A stretch of 64,000 bases of DNA from Fusobacterium sp. (GTDB lineage Bacteria > Fusobacteriota > Fusobacteriia > Fusobacteriales > Fusobacteriaceae). The translations under genes were made by a program, and so were the position numbers. Under the pieces are notes generated by a model, which searched no databases, had not been told where the DNA came from, and worked only from the letters and a program-made list of their open reading frames with translations. Shown here in pieces: positions 27,439-36,191 of this stretch (positions within the stretch are counted from its first letter, which is position 1; every line of letters starts with the position of its first letter). The stretch spans positions 21,723 to 85,722 of the forward strand of contig NZ_JAGIRL010000030.1 of NCBI RefSeq assembly GCF_019012925.1. Reading direction: 5' to 3'.

Positions 27439-27756
27439 ATGAGTAACCCTAAAACAGCACTTGAATTAATGAAAGCAAGGTATGAAGCATACACTAAATG
27501 TGATATAGAATTTATCAAAAAAACACATGATCCTAAAACGGCAAAAGGGATATGCTGGAAAGAAGCAGAGGAGTGGGCAAAAAATTCTAAATGGTTAGGT
27601 CTTGAAATTGTAGAAGTTATTGCAGGAACTCAATTTGATAAAGAGGGAATAGTTGAATTTAAGGCTAGATATATTGATAGCAACGGAGAAGAGGTGGTTC
27701 ATCATGAAAGGAGTTATTTTGTAAAAAAAGGAAGACATTGGTATTATAAAGGTTAG
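27439..27756 (+). CDS. YchJ-like small protein (without SEC-C motif)
   Basis: A 105-residue cytosolic protein resembling the NTF2-like central domain of YchJ/UPF0225: LMKARYEAYTKCDIEFI, WLGLEIVEV, VEFKARYIDSNGEEVVHHERS and terminal GRHWYYKG. The cysteine-rich SEC-C zinc motifs that flank this domain in E. coli YchJ are absent. Function unknown. SD AGGAGG precedes the ATG. Confidence 0.8.
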   Translation: MSNPKTALELMKARYEAYTKCDIEFIKKTHDPKTAKGICWKEAEEWAKNSKWLGLEIVEVIAGTQFDKEGIVEFKARYIDSNGEEVVHHERSYFVKKGRHWYYKG

Positions 27757-27766
27757 CTTGAGATAT

Positions 27767-27803
27767 AGAAAAAGAGCAAGTATAGCTTGGCTAACTTGCT
27801 CTT
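27767..27803 (-). terminator. terminator of the glycyl-radical operon
   Basis: 10-bp stem AAGAGCAAGT (27772-27781) with ACTTGCTCTT (27794-27803); the T run lies on the minus-strand side, right after the activase stop. A similar AGAGCAAGT stem is used at 37488-37517. Confidence 0.8.
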
Positions 27804-27813
27804 AAGTTACCTT

Positions 27814-28704
27814 TTATTTTATTAAAGTTACTAAATGCTTTTCTAATTTTTTTAAATTAGTTTTTTCTTCTTCTGTAAATAAATTAAAATCTTGAATTTT
27901 AATAAAACTTAAAAACTTTTTATTCTTTCTTAAATTATGATAAGGTAGAAGATTAATATCTTTTATACAAGAATATTTAATTATATATTCTTCTATTTTT
28001 TGAAAGTGTTCTGTTGTATTATTTATATTTGGGATAATAGGGCAACGTAAAATAACTTTTTTTTTGTTTTTTTCAAATTTATTTAATAAATCATCTATTT
28101 TAAAATTTTTATTTATATATTTTTTTTGTAATTTAGAATTGAAAATTTTAAAATCCAATAAATAAATATCTACAAAGTCAAAAGTTTTATCTATGAAATT
28201 ATTTGTATCATATCCACTAATATCCAGACAAATATTAATATTGAGTGCTTTTAATTTATGACCAAGTTCACATATAAAATCTATTTGATTAAGAGCTTCT
28301 CCACCACTGAAAGTAACTCCTCCATTAGAATTATCATAATATTCTTTATCCTTTAAAATAATATCAATAATTTCATTACTTGTATACTCTTTTCCAAGAA
28401 TTTCATAAGCTTTAAAAGGGCAGATATTAACTAATTGAAAAGAATTGTTATGGATGGAAAAATCAATATTTAGTTGATTATTTTTAATGTTAATTCCTTT
28501 AGAATTAACATATTTTACACAAGTACCACAAAGTTGACATTTTTTAGGATTATAGCTTAATTGCTGTTGTGGACAAATAGATTCTGGATTATGACACCAA
28601 GCACATCTAAGAGAACAACCCTTAAAAAATATGGTTGTTCTAATACCTGGACCATCATGAATTGAAAATTTTTGTATATCAAAAATTAATCCTTTTTTAT
28701 TCAT
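27814..28704 (-). CDS. glycyl-radical-enzyme activating protein (radical SAM)
   Basis: A 296-residue PflA-like activase that uses S-adenosylmethionine to place a glycyl radical on its partner. The radical SAM CX3CX2C is CSLRCAWC in the N-terminal region (IHDGPGIRTTIFFKGC just before it). An inserted ferredoxin-like part has CQLCGTC and a further CP, enough for about one extra iron-sulfur cluster; GGVTFSGGEAL is the SAM-binding GGE motif. I choose ATG 28704, after GAGG; the frame extends to an ATG at 28722 that overlaps the upstream stop (TAATG). Confidence 0.93.
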   Translation of the reverse strand: MNKKGLIFDIQKFSIHDGPGIRTTIFFKGCSLRCAWCHNPESICPQQQLSYNPKKCQLCGTCVKYVNSKGINIKNNQLNIDFSIHNNSFQLVNICPFKAYEILGKEYTSNEIIDIILKDKEYYDNSNGGVTFSGGEALNQIDFICELGHKLKALNINICLDISGYDTNNFIDKTFDFVDIYLLDFKIFNSKLQKKYINKNFKIDDLLNKFEKNKKKVILRCPIIPNINNTTEHFQKIEEYIIKYSCIKDINLLPYHNLRKNKKFLSFIKIQDFNLFTEEEKTNLKKLEKHLVTLIK

Positions 28705-28714
28705 TAAAATACCT

Positions 28715-31000
28715 CTATTCATTACAAGTTCTAGCCATTATTTCTCTTTTAACATCATCTTCGAGATTTACAAATCTTGCACTAAATCCTCCAACTCTAA
28801 CCGTTAAATTTTTATATTTTTCAGGATTTTTATAGGCAGCTTGTAATTCTTCAGGACCAACTATTGTAATCATCAATTGAGGACCACCTTTTTTGAAAAA
28901 AGTAGAAATAAGAGCTTTTACTTTTTCTCTTTCATTATTAAACATATTTTTAGAAAACTTAATATTTTGAACACTACCAGCATGAATATTAGCTTTAATT
29001 TTAGTTAAAGAATTTAACATTGATGTAGGTCCATTCATATCAGCACCACTTTGAGGATTATTGGCATTACTCATATATAATCCAGATATTCTACCATCAG
29101 GTGATGAAGAAGTAGCTCTACCCCATTCTGTATTAACCTGATTATTTATAACAACTACAAGCCAACTATCTAATCCTATTTTAAAAGCGTAATTTTTGAC
29201 TTCATTGCATACATATTCATGTAATTCAATAGCTAAAGAATCAACATAATCATTATCATTCCCAAACTTAGGACAAGCCATCATTTCAAATTTAGTTAGA
29301 TTATTATCATCAAAATCTTTAGCTAAAATATTTTGAATTTGAGAAAGAGTGTATTTTTTTTCATCAAAAACAAGTTTTTTAATAGCAGCTAATGAATCAG
29401 CAGAACTCATATTACCATACATTTCATTAGTTCCACCTAGATGTTTAACTCCACCATCAAGAGCCATTTTACCTCTACTAATACAATCATCAGTCAAAAT
29501 ACTGGTGAATATAAATCCGACTTTTTTATTCATAATTTTATAAGAATTTGCATGTGCTATTCCTGTTAAGTGAATATAGTAAGATAGCAATTTTTTATAT
29601 TCCCTAAAAAAATCTTCAAAACTAGTGATATCTTTCATAGATTTTAATTTTAAATTTCCATATTTATATTTGTAATCCCATTGATCAATACCATCATGTA
29701 TTAAAATAGTTAATGCTTTAAGTAAGTTTATACAAGAGTTAGGGGTACCCACTCCTTGACCGGAAAGAACAAATTCCCCACAACCAAAAGGAACATATTG
29801 TTCAGCAGTTTTTTCATCTACATTCATAGCATTCATTACTGCTGGAATATTAACATCATCATTATATAAAATAGGATAAGTACATCCTGTTCCTATTGAA
29901 TCTAAAGCTTGATTATATATATCCTTATTCATTCCTTCGTATATTCTTAAAGTAAATTGAGGTTCAACAAGTTGAGCTCTTTTAGTAGCTTCAATAGAAA
30001 GTTTACAAAAAATATCAGCATTTTTAGGATTTCTTCTTCCTTTTCCTCCAATTATAACTCTTCCATTTACATTTGTTCTTTTAACTTCAATAAGCTTCCA
30101 TAATGAAATGATATATTTAATAGCTTCTTCTTCATCAATAATTCCTTTTTCTAAATCAGAAACTAAATAATCACCTAAATAGTCATCCATTCTACCAAAA
30201 TTAACAACACCAGCAAGAGAAGAATATAACCAAGCCAATTGCATAGCAGAAATAAATGAGTTAGGCTTTTTATATCTAATAGTAGTTAATGCGGTCAATA
30301 ATTTTTTTAATTCAAGTTTTCTGGAAGTTGTAAGATTTTCAGTTAATTTATTTTTAACTTCAGTTATGTGGTGATCAATAACTATTTCAAGAAGATTAAG
30401 AGCTTCAATCATAGAATCATATTCTTCAATAGAATTAGGATTTACAATTTTTTTATTTTTAATTAAATCTTTCAATCCAGATATTCCGTTGTCAAGTAGT
30501 AAATTATAATTAAGATACATACCACTAAATCTAGCAGTAACAATAGCAGGATAAAGTACATCAACAAATCTTCCTAAAATATTTTCTATTAAATTTTCTT
30601 TATAAAAAATTTCTCTAGTATCATTATCTTTCCAATAATTTTTTAAATATTTGATTTCTTTGCTACAATCATAAGAAATAGTTTTTGCGAATGAATCTAG
30701 TTTTTCAATTCTACAATAATGACCTGGGCCACCAACTGATGTAACAGAACCAAAACCAACTAATAAAGCATCAAATCTTCCTAAAATTAAATCATTATCA
30801 TACATAGGTCTAAATACTTTAGGGAAAAGAACTTTAAGACATTCAATTTCTCTTTTTAATTTTTGTGAATCACTATATAAACTATGTGTATGAGTATATT
30901 CTAACATTAATTTTAATTGTTCATCAGGAGATAGAAATAGTGGTTCTTTTGGAGCGACAGCTACATTTGTTTCATTTTTTTTTAAAATTCTTTCAATCAT
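28715..31000 (-). CDS. glycyl radical enzyme of the pyruvate formate-lyase superfamily, substrate unknown
   Basis: A 761-residue glycyl radical enzyme. The radical site is VRVGGFSARF near the C-terminus (Gly738). The thiyl cysteine is Cys407 in PFGCGEF, with Glu409 two residues on. A single Cys excludes pyruvate formate-lyase, which has Cys-Cys. The dehydratases and lyases I know usually read GCVE, so GCGE marks a divergent subgroup. The activase follows with a four-base-type overlap, and a fructose-type PTS diverges from it, which suggests a radical elimination or ring opening on an imported phosphorylated polyol or sugar. E. coli PflD likewise neighbours a fructose-like PTS. Confidence 0.92.
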   Translation of the reverse strand: MIERILKKNETNVAVAPKEPLFLSPDEQLKLMLEYTHTHSLYSDSQKLKREIECLKVLFPKVFRPMYDNDLILGRFDALLVGFGSVTSVGGPGHYCRIEKLDSFAKTISYDCSKEIKYLKNYWKDNDTREIFYKENLIENILGRFVDVLYPAIVTARFSGMYLNYNLLLDNGISGLKDLIKNKKIVNPNSIEEYDSMIEALNLLEIVIDHHITEVKNKLTENLTTSRKLELKKLLTALTTIRYKKPNSFISAMQLAWLYSSLAGVVNFGRMDDYLGDYLVSDLEKGIIDEEEAIKYIISLWKLIEVKRTNVNGRVIIGGKGRRNPKNADIFCKLSIEATKRAQLVEPQFTLRIYEGMNKDIYNQALDSIGTGCTYPILYNDDVNIPAVMNAMNVDEKTAEQYVPFGCGEFVLSGQGVGTPNSCINLLKALTILIHDGIDQWDYKYKYGNLKLKSMKDITSFEDFFREYKKLLSYYIHLTGIAHANSYKIMNKKVGFIFTSILTDDCISRGKMALDGGVKHLGGTNEMYGNMSSADSLAAIKKLVFDEKKYTLSQIQNILAKDFDDNNLTKFEMMACPKFGNDNDYVDSLAIELHEYVCNEVKNYAFKIGLDSWLVVVINNQVNTEWGRATSSSPDGRISGLYMSNANNPQSGADMNGPTSMLNSLTKIKANIHAGSVQNIKFSKNMFNNEREKVKALISTFFKKGGPQLMITIVGPEELQAAYKNPEKYKNLTVRVGGFSARFVNLEDDVKREIMARTCNE

Positions 31001-31037
31001 TTAATTTTGAAACCTCCTAAATTTATTTTATATTTTA

Positions 31038-31066
31038 ATTTTATCACCAACTTCTAAAATTGTCTA
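31038..31066 (-). promoter_or_regulatory. promoter of the glycyl-radical operon
   Basis: On the minus strand TAGACA (31066-31061), exactly 17 bases, then TAAAAT (31043-31038) preceded by TGA. The -35 hexamer lies inside the operator-like site 31060-31071. Confidence 0.75.
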
Positions 31067-31071
31067 TACAA
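31060..31071. promoter_or_regulatory. GntR-type operator candidate O1
   Basis: TTGTCTATACAA, near-palindromic and the exact reverse complement of O2. It covers the -35 of the glycyl-radical promoter. The form resembles operators of TreR/UTRA-type GntR repressors. Confidence 0.7.
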
Positions 31072-31089
31072 ATATTTATTTTTGTAAAA

Positions 31090-31101
31090 TTGTATAGACA
31101 A
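31090..31101. promoter_or_regulatory. GntR-type operator candidate O2
   Basis: TTGTATAGACAA, centred 30 bp from O1, about three helical turns, so both sites face the same side of the helix. It covers the -35 of the PTS promoter. A weaker related sequence, TTGTACACAA, follows at 31128-31137. Confidence 0.7.
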
Positions 31102-31123
31102 TTATTTAAAAATGTGTTAATAT
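31095..31123 (+). promoter_or_regulatory. promoter of the fructose-type PTS gene
   Basis: TAGACA (31095-31100), 17-base spacer, TAATAT (31118-31123) preceded by TGT. Mirror-image design of the divergent promoter. Confidence 0.75.
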
Positions 31124-31190
31124 TAATTTGTACACAATTAAATTTAAATGTATTTTTTTAGATTATATATAACGTATTAAGGGAGGAAAA

Positions 31191-33080
31191 ATGAAAATAA
31201 AAGATTTGGTATCAAAAGATACAATGGTAATAAAATTAAAAGGTTCAACAAAAGAAGAAGTTATAAATGAATTAGTAGAAGTTTTATATGAAAACGAAAA
31301 AATAGAAAATAAAGAAGAATTTAAAAAATCTGTATTAGAAAGAGAGAAAATATCTTCAACAGGTTTAGAAGATGGAATAGCTATTCCACATGGAAGAAGT
31401 AGAGTTGTAAAAAATCCAACTGTGGCTATAGGAATATCTAAAGAAGGAATAGACTATGATTCTTTAGATGGTGAAAAAAGTAAGATATTTTTTTTGATTG
31501 CTGTACCAGAAACTACAACAGATATACATATCGAAATATTATCTAAAATAACAAGTAGCTTGATGGAATATAAGGTTAGAGAAAAAATACTTGCTGTTGA
31601 AACAAAGGATGAATTATATGATATAGTAAATAATTTTGAAAATAAAAATACGAATAATTCTGATATAGAAAAAAATAAAGATTTTTATATTGGAGTAACA
31701 GGATGTGCAGTAGGGGTTGCACATACATATTTAGCTGCTGAATGTTTAGAAAAAGCTGCTAAGGAAAATGGTGTTAGTATAAAAGTAGAAACTAATGGAT
31801 CAATAGGAGTAAAGAATGCCCCCACTGAAGAAGAAATAAGAAAAGCTAGAGGTATAATAATAGCAAGTGATAAGCAAGTTGATTTGGATAGATTTAATGG
31901 AAAAAGATTGATAATAACAAATGTAAAAGATGGAATTAAAAATGCAGACAAATTAATAAAAGATAGCATTGCAGAAAAGGGAGAAATATATCAAGGAACA
32001 AAAAAAAATATAGGAAATGATAAAACTTCAGGGAATTTACTTTATAGAAGTCTAATGAATGGAGTTTCTCATATGGTTCCATTAGTAATAGTTGGAGGGA
32101 TTTTAATAGCTTTGTCCTTAGCATTAGGTGGTAAACCAACAGCTGCTGGATTACAAATTCCACCTGGAAGCCATTGGAATGATATTTTAAATATAGGGGT
32201 AGTTGGATTTACTTTAATGATTCCTATACTGTCTGGATATATAGCTTATTCAATAGGTGATAAACCAGCATTAGCACCAGGTTTAATAGGTGGTTGGATA
32301 GCAAATAATGGATCATTTTATGGTGCTACTGCAGGAACAGGATTTATAGGAGCTATAATTTCAGGAATTTTAGTAGGTTATTTTGTTTTACAGTTAAAGA
32401 AAATTAATTTTCCAAAAATAGTTGAACCATTAGTTCCAATAATGATAATTCCAATAACAGCTTCTTTATTTATAGGAGTACTATTTATTTTTATAATTGG
32501 AGCCCCAATATCATCTTTAATGACAGTTTTAAATAATATGTTAATAAGCTTATCAGCAGGAAGTTTAGTTATAATAGGGTTAGTAATTGGATTGATGCAG
32601 GGATTTGATATGGGGGGGCCTTTTGGTAAAGTTGCATTTTTATTTTCAGTTGGATTAATTGCAGATGGGCAATTACAGTTTATGGGAGCACAAGCAGCAG
32701 CAATTCCAGTAGCACCTTTAGGAATGGGATTAGCAACTATCATAGCTAAGAAGAGAGGGATTTTTACATCAGATGAAATAGAAAACGGAAAAGCAGCCTT
32801 AGCAATGGGAATGGTAGGAATTTCAGAAGGAGCAATTCCATTTGCAGCAGCAGATCCATTAGCAGTAATTCCAGCAAATATGATAGGATCAGCTGTAGCT
32901 TGTATACTTGGATTTTTATTTGGACTTACAGATAGTGTAGCTCATGGTGGGCCAATTGTAGTTCTTTTAGGTGCAATGAATAAGCCAGTGTTAGCTTTAA
33001 TAGCAATGTTAATTGGAAGTATAACAACAGCAGTAATTGTAATAACATTAAAAACATTGAAAACAAGAAAGAAAAATTAA
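31191..33080 (+). CDS. PTS fructose-family EIIABC transporter
   Basis: A 629-residue fusion that imports and phosphorylates a sugar or polyol. EIIA (1-150) has active His67 in IPHGRS. EIIB (165-260) has active Cys172 in TGCAVGVAHTYLAAE; most relatives read CPTGIAHT, so CAVG is a variant. EIIC (from about 285) has multiple membrane helices and SEGAIPFAAADP. SD GGGAGG precedes the ATG. The divergent glycyl radical enzyme and downstream GntR gene suggest the transported compound is not ordinary fructose. Confidence 0.94.
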   Translation: MKIKDLVSKDTMVIKLKGSTKEEVINELVEVLYENEKIENKEEFKKSVLEREKISSTGLEDGIAIPHGRSRVVKNPTVAIGISKEGIDYDSLDGEKSKIFFLIAVPETTTDIHIEILSKITSSLMEYKVREKILAVETKDELYDIVNNFENKNTNNSDIEKNKDFYIGVTGCAVGVAHTYLAAECLEKAAKENGVSIKVETNGSIGVKNAPTEEEIRKARGIIIASDKQVDLDRFNGKRLIITNVKDGIKNADKLIKDSIAEKGEIYQGTKKNIGNDKTSGNLLYRSLMNGVSHMVPLVIVGGILIALSLALGGKPTAAGLQIPPGSHWNDILNIGVVGFTLMIPILSGYIAYSIGDKPALAPGLIGGWIANNGSFYGATAGTGFIGAIISGILVGYFVLQLKKINFPKIVEPLVPIMIIPITASLFIGVLFIFIIGAPISSLMTVLNNMLISLSAGSLVIIGLVIGLMQGFDMGGPFGKVAFLFSVGLIADGQLQFMGAQAAAIPVAPLGMGLATIIAKKRGIFTSDEIENGKAALAMGMVGISEGAIPFAAADPLAVIPANMIGSAVACILGFLFGLTDSVAHGGPIVVLLGAMNKPVLALIAMLIGSITTAVIVITLKTLKTRKKN

Positions 33081-33088
33081 TTGAATCT

Positions 33089-33127
33089 AAAACTCTGATG
33101 ATATATAATATAGTATCAGAGTTTTTT
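33089..33127 (+). terminator. terminator between PTS and GntR genes
   Basis: Stem AAAACTCTGAT (33089-33099) with ATCAGAGTTTT (33115-33125) followed by Ts. An ATG inside the stem at 33098 opens the long frame of the next gene but is unlikely to be used. Confidence 0.85.
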
Positions 33128-33145
33128 TATTGGGAGCGGAAAAAG

Positions 33146-33823
33146 GTGAAATATATAGAAATATATGAAGATATAAAAAATAAAATTTTAAATGGAGAAT
33201 ATGTAGCTTGGAAAAATCTTGAAAGTGAAAGTGTATTAAGTCAAAAATATTCAGTAAGTAGAATGACTTTAAGGCAAGCTATTAATAAATTAAAAACAGA
33301 AGGATATGTACATTCTAGACAAGGTGGGAATATGTATATAAATCCACCAGAATTTTATAGAAATAAATTACTTCAAAGTTTATCAGAAAAAGAAAAAAAT
33401 GTTACTTCAAAAATTATATCTTTTGAGAAAATATTGGGAACAAAGGAAATATGTGAAATATTTAATAGAACTAAAGATAGTATTTTTTATAAATATGAAA
33501 GGATAAGATTAATAGATTCTATTCCTAGAATGTATGAATTGACATATATTCCAGAAGAATTATTTCCAAACTTTAATGAAGAAGTGTTGAAAGGCTCAAT
33601 GTTAGGATATATAGAAAAAAAGTGTGGTTATAAGATAAGTCATGATTTAGGTAAAATTCAAGGTATATTATTAGACAAAAAATTAGCGAAATATTTAAAA
33701 AGTAAAGAAAATCAAGTTGCTCTTCAAATTGAACATAAAGTATATTTGTATAAATCAGTTTTAGCAGAATATACAAAAGAAATAGATATTAGCAATACTT
33801 TTGATATTGCTATTGTAAGATAA
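33146..33823 (+). CDS. GntR-family transcriptional regulator
   Basis: A 225-residue GntR protein: winged helix with ESVLSQKYSVSRMTLRQAIN, then a UTRA-like effector domain (KYERIRLIDSIPRMYELTYI). I assign the GTG at 33146, preceded by GGGAG at 33132-33136; the longer reading from 33098 begins inside a terminator stem. It probably binds the paired TTGTATAGACAA sites between the glycyl-radical and PTS genes and responds to the PTS product. Confidence 0.88.
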   Translation: MKYIEIYEDIKNKILNGEYVAWKNLESESVLSQKYSVSRMTLRQAINKLKTEGYVHSRQGGNMYINPPEFYRNKLLQSLSEKEKNVTSKIISFEKILGTKEICEIFNRTKDSIFYKYERIRLIDSIPRMYELTYIPEELFPNFNEEVLKGSMLGYIEKKCGYKISHDLGKIQGILLDKKLAKYLKSKENQVALQIEHKVYLYKSVLAEYTKEIDISNTFDIAIVR

Positions 33824-33895
33824 TAAAAATTTTTAGTATCATATTATTATCATAGTAGGTCAATTTATTTAAATAGTATCATATTTTATATGAAA

Positions 33896-33928
33896 AAGAC
33901 TTAAGTTTATTTTTTAAACTTAAGTCTT
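33896..33928 (-). terminator. terminator of the oxoacid oxidoreductase operon (possibly bidirectional)
   Basis: Perfect 14-bp stem AAGACTTAAGTTTA (33896-33909) and TAAACTTAAGTCTT (33915-33928), loop of five Ts. T-rich on both sides, so it may serve the convergent GntR gene as well. Confidence 0.85.
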
Positions 33929-34039
33929 ATATTTTGATTTATAGATAATTAGTTATAGTGTTAAGAGAGTAGTTGGAACTTATTGTTTAGAAATATTAAA
34001 ATATTTAATCTTTTCAATTTTTTATTATTTAATAGTAAA

Positions 34040-34984
34040 CTATTTATCCAATTCTTCTCCACATCTTTTTAATAGTCTTTCCCATTTCAAATCTACATTT
34101 GCCTGTATTCTATCTATGATATGTCTATTTTCAGGTTTAAATAGATGTTTAAATCTACCTTGTTTCTTTAAAAACTCTTCAATAGGAAGTTTTTTCTTAG
34201 GTCTATAATTTAATTTCCATTCTCCATTGATCACTTCAAATAGAGGCCAATAGCAAGTTTCTACTGCTAATTTACAGATTTCCATCAAATCTTCACTCTC
34301 ATATCTCCAACCTCTAGGACAAGGAGCTAAAACATTTAAGAAAGCTGCCCCTTCTGTATAGATAGCTTTTTCTGCTTTTTCATGTAAATCTTTAAAGTTT
34401 CCTATAAAAGTTGTTTGTGCAACATAGGGAACATTATGAGCTGCAATTACATCAGTTAAATCTTTTCTTCCTTGTGGTTTTCCAGCACTTTCCTTTCCTA
34501 CAGGAGTAGTAGTAGTATCTGCTCCTATTGGAGTAGCAGATGATCTTTGGATACCAGTATTCATATATGCTTCATTATCATAACAAACATAGACCATATC
34601 ATGTCCTCTTTCCATTGCTCCAGATAATGATTGGAATCCTATATCATATGTTCCACCATCTCCACCAAAGGCTATAAATTTATAAGTATCATCAATTTTA
34701 CCTTTTTTCTTTAATACTCTATAAGCAGTTTGTGCTCCACTTATTGTAGCAGCTGCATTTTCAAAGGCAGAGTGAATAAAAGAATCTTTCCAAGCTGTGA
34801 AAGGATATAGGAAAGTAGATACCTCTAAACAACTTGTAGCACTACAAATTACAGCTTGATCCTCAGGTTTTAATGCTCTCAATACTCCTCTTACTGCTAC
34901 TGGTGCTCCACAACCAGCACACATTCTATGACCACCAGTTAATCTTTCTGGTTTTTCCATCTCTTTTTTAAAATTATATGCCAT
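34040..34984 (-). CDS. porB: 2-oxoacid:ferredoxin oxidoreductase, beta subunit (pyruvate type)
   Basis: Thiamine-diphosphate-binding subunit of 314 residues. CAGCGAPVA and a ThDP/Mg motif GGDGGTYDIGFQSLSGAMERG with NEAYMNTGIQRSSATP are clear, as is ACSATSC-type cysteine content near the cluster ligands. It is the last gene of a gamma-delta-alpha-beta set on the minus strand, 11 bases after porA. Pyruvate is the likely substrate from the subunit pattern, but other 2-oxoacids cannot be excluded. Confidence 0.92.
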   Translation of the reverse strand: MAYNFKKEMEKPERLTGGHRMCAGCGAPVAVRGVLRALKPEDQAVICSATSCLEVSTFLYPFTAWKDSFIHSAFENAAATISGAQTAYRVLKKKGKIDDTYKFIAFGGDGGTYDIGFQSLSGAMERGHDMVYVCYDNEAYMNTGIQRSSATPIGADTTTTPVGKESAGKPQGRKDLTDVIAAHNVPYVAQTTFIGNFKDLHEKAEKAIYTEGAAFLNVLAPCPRGWRYESEDLMEICKLAVETCYWPLFEVINGEWKLNYRPKKKLPIEEFLKKQGRFKHLFKPENRHIIDRIQANVDLKWERLLKRCGEELDK

Positions 34985-34995
34985 ACTATTGCCTC

Positions 34996-36174
34996 CTACC
35001 CTCTTACACCAAAATGTCTATATGTATCTCTAACTTCTTCATCTTTTTCTTTTAATAGAGTTTCAAATATCTCTTTAATATGAGCTACTGTAACATCTCT
35101 TCCTCCAAGTCCATATACATAGTTAACCATTTTAGGTCTTGGGTTGCAGTCATAAAGAGCTGATCTAACTTCAGCAAATACTGGACCACCTGCTGCAGAG
35201 AAACCTTCAGATTTATCCATTACTGCTACCATTTTAATATGTTTTAAAGCTTGAGCAATCTCTTCCATAGGGAAAGGTCTAAATACTCTAATTTTTAATA
35301 AACCAACTTTTTTACCCTCTTTTCTCATCTCGTCTATAGCAGTTTTAGCAGTACCAGCAGTTGAGTTGATTACAACTATTGCTACTTCTGCATCTTCAAG
35401 TCTATATTCTTCAAAGAAACCATATTTTCTTCCAGTCATTTTTTCAAACTCTGCTGCTACTTCTAAGATCACTTTTTTAGCATTTTTCATAGCATTAGCT
35501 TGTTGAATTTTATGCTCCATATAGTAAGAAACTATATCATAAGGACCAACTGCTATAGGTCTCTTAGCATTCAATAAGTAATCTTCTGGTTTATATTCAC
35601 CAACAAATGCTTTGGCTTTATCATCTTCAATTAATTCTATATTTTCAACAGCGTGGCTTGTTATAAATCCATCTTGACATACCATTACTGGCAATTGAAC
35701 ATCTGGATGTTCTCCAATTCTGTTAGCTTGTAACATATTGTCATAAGCCTCTTGGTTTGTTTCACTGTAAAGTTGAATCCAACCAGCATCTCTAGCACCC
35801 ATAGAGTCACTATGGTCAGCATTGATGTTGATAGGTCCTGTCAAAGCTCTATTTACACAAGCTAATGTAACAGGAAGTCTTGCTGAAGATACTACATATA
35901 GCATCTCCCACATAAGAGCAAGTCCACAAGATGAAGTTGCAGTCATTGTTCTTGCTCCAGCTGCTTGTGAACCCATAGCAGCAGACATAGCACTATGTTC
36001 AGACTCCACAGGTATAAATTCAGTATCAACACTTCCATCAGCTACAAATTTAGAGAAATATTGTGGGATCTCTGTTGAAGGAGTTATTGGGAATGCTGGT
36101 ACTACATCTGGATTTATTTGCTTCATAGCTATAGCGATAGCTTCATTTCCTGACATTCTTTCTCTTATACTCAT
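34996..36174 (-). CDS. porA: 2-oxoacid:ferredoxin oxidoreductase, alpha subunit (pyruvate type)
   Basis: A 392-residue subunit carrying the pyrimidine-binding and transketolase-C-like domains. FPITPSTEIPQYFSKF, VESEHSAMSAAMGSQAAGAR and SSCGLALMWEMLY near the N-terminus are family hallmarks; the C-terminal half contains KIRVFRPFPMEEI. SD GGAGG precedes the ATG. With beta, gamma and delta it oxidises pyruvate plus CoA to acetyl-CoA, CO2 and reduced ferredoxin. Confidence 0.94.
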   Translation of the reverse strand: MSIRERMSGNEAIAIAMKQINPDVVPAFPITPSTEIPQYFSKFVADGSVDTEFIPVESEHSAMSAAMGSQAAGARTMTATSSCGLALMWEMLYVVSSARLPVTLACVNRALTGPININADHSDSMGARDAGWIQLYSETNQEAYDNMLQANRIGEHPDVQLPVMVCQDGFITSHAVENIELIEDDKAKAFVGEYKPEDYLLNAKRPIAVGPYDIVSYYMEHKIQQANAMKNAKKVILEVAAEFEKMTGRKYGFFEEYRLEDAEVAIVVINSTAGTAKTAIDEMRKEGKKVGLLKIRVFRPFPMEEIAQALKHIKMVAVMDKSEGFSAAGGPVFAEVRSALYDCNPRPKMVNYVYGLGGRDVTVAHIKEIFETLLKEKDEEVRDTYRHFGVRG

Positions 36175-36191
36175 TAATTTCTACCTCCGAC

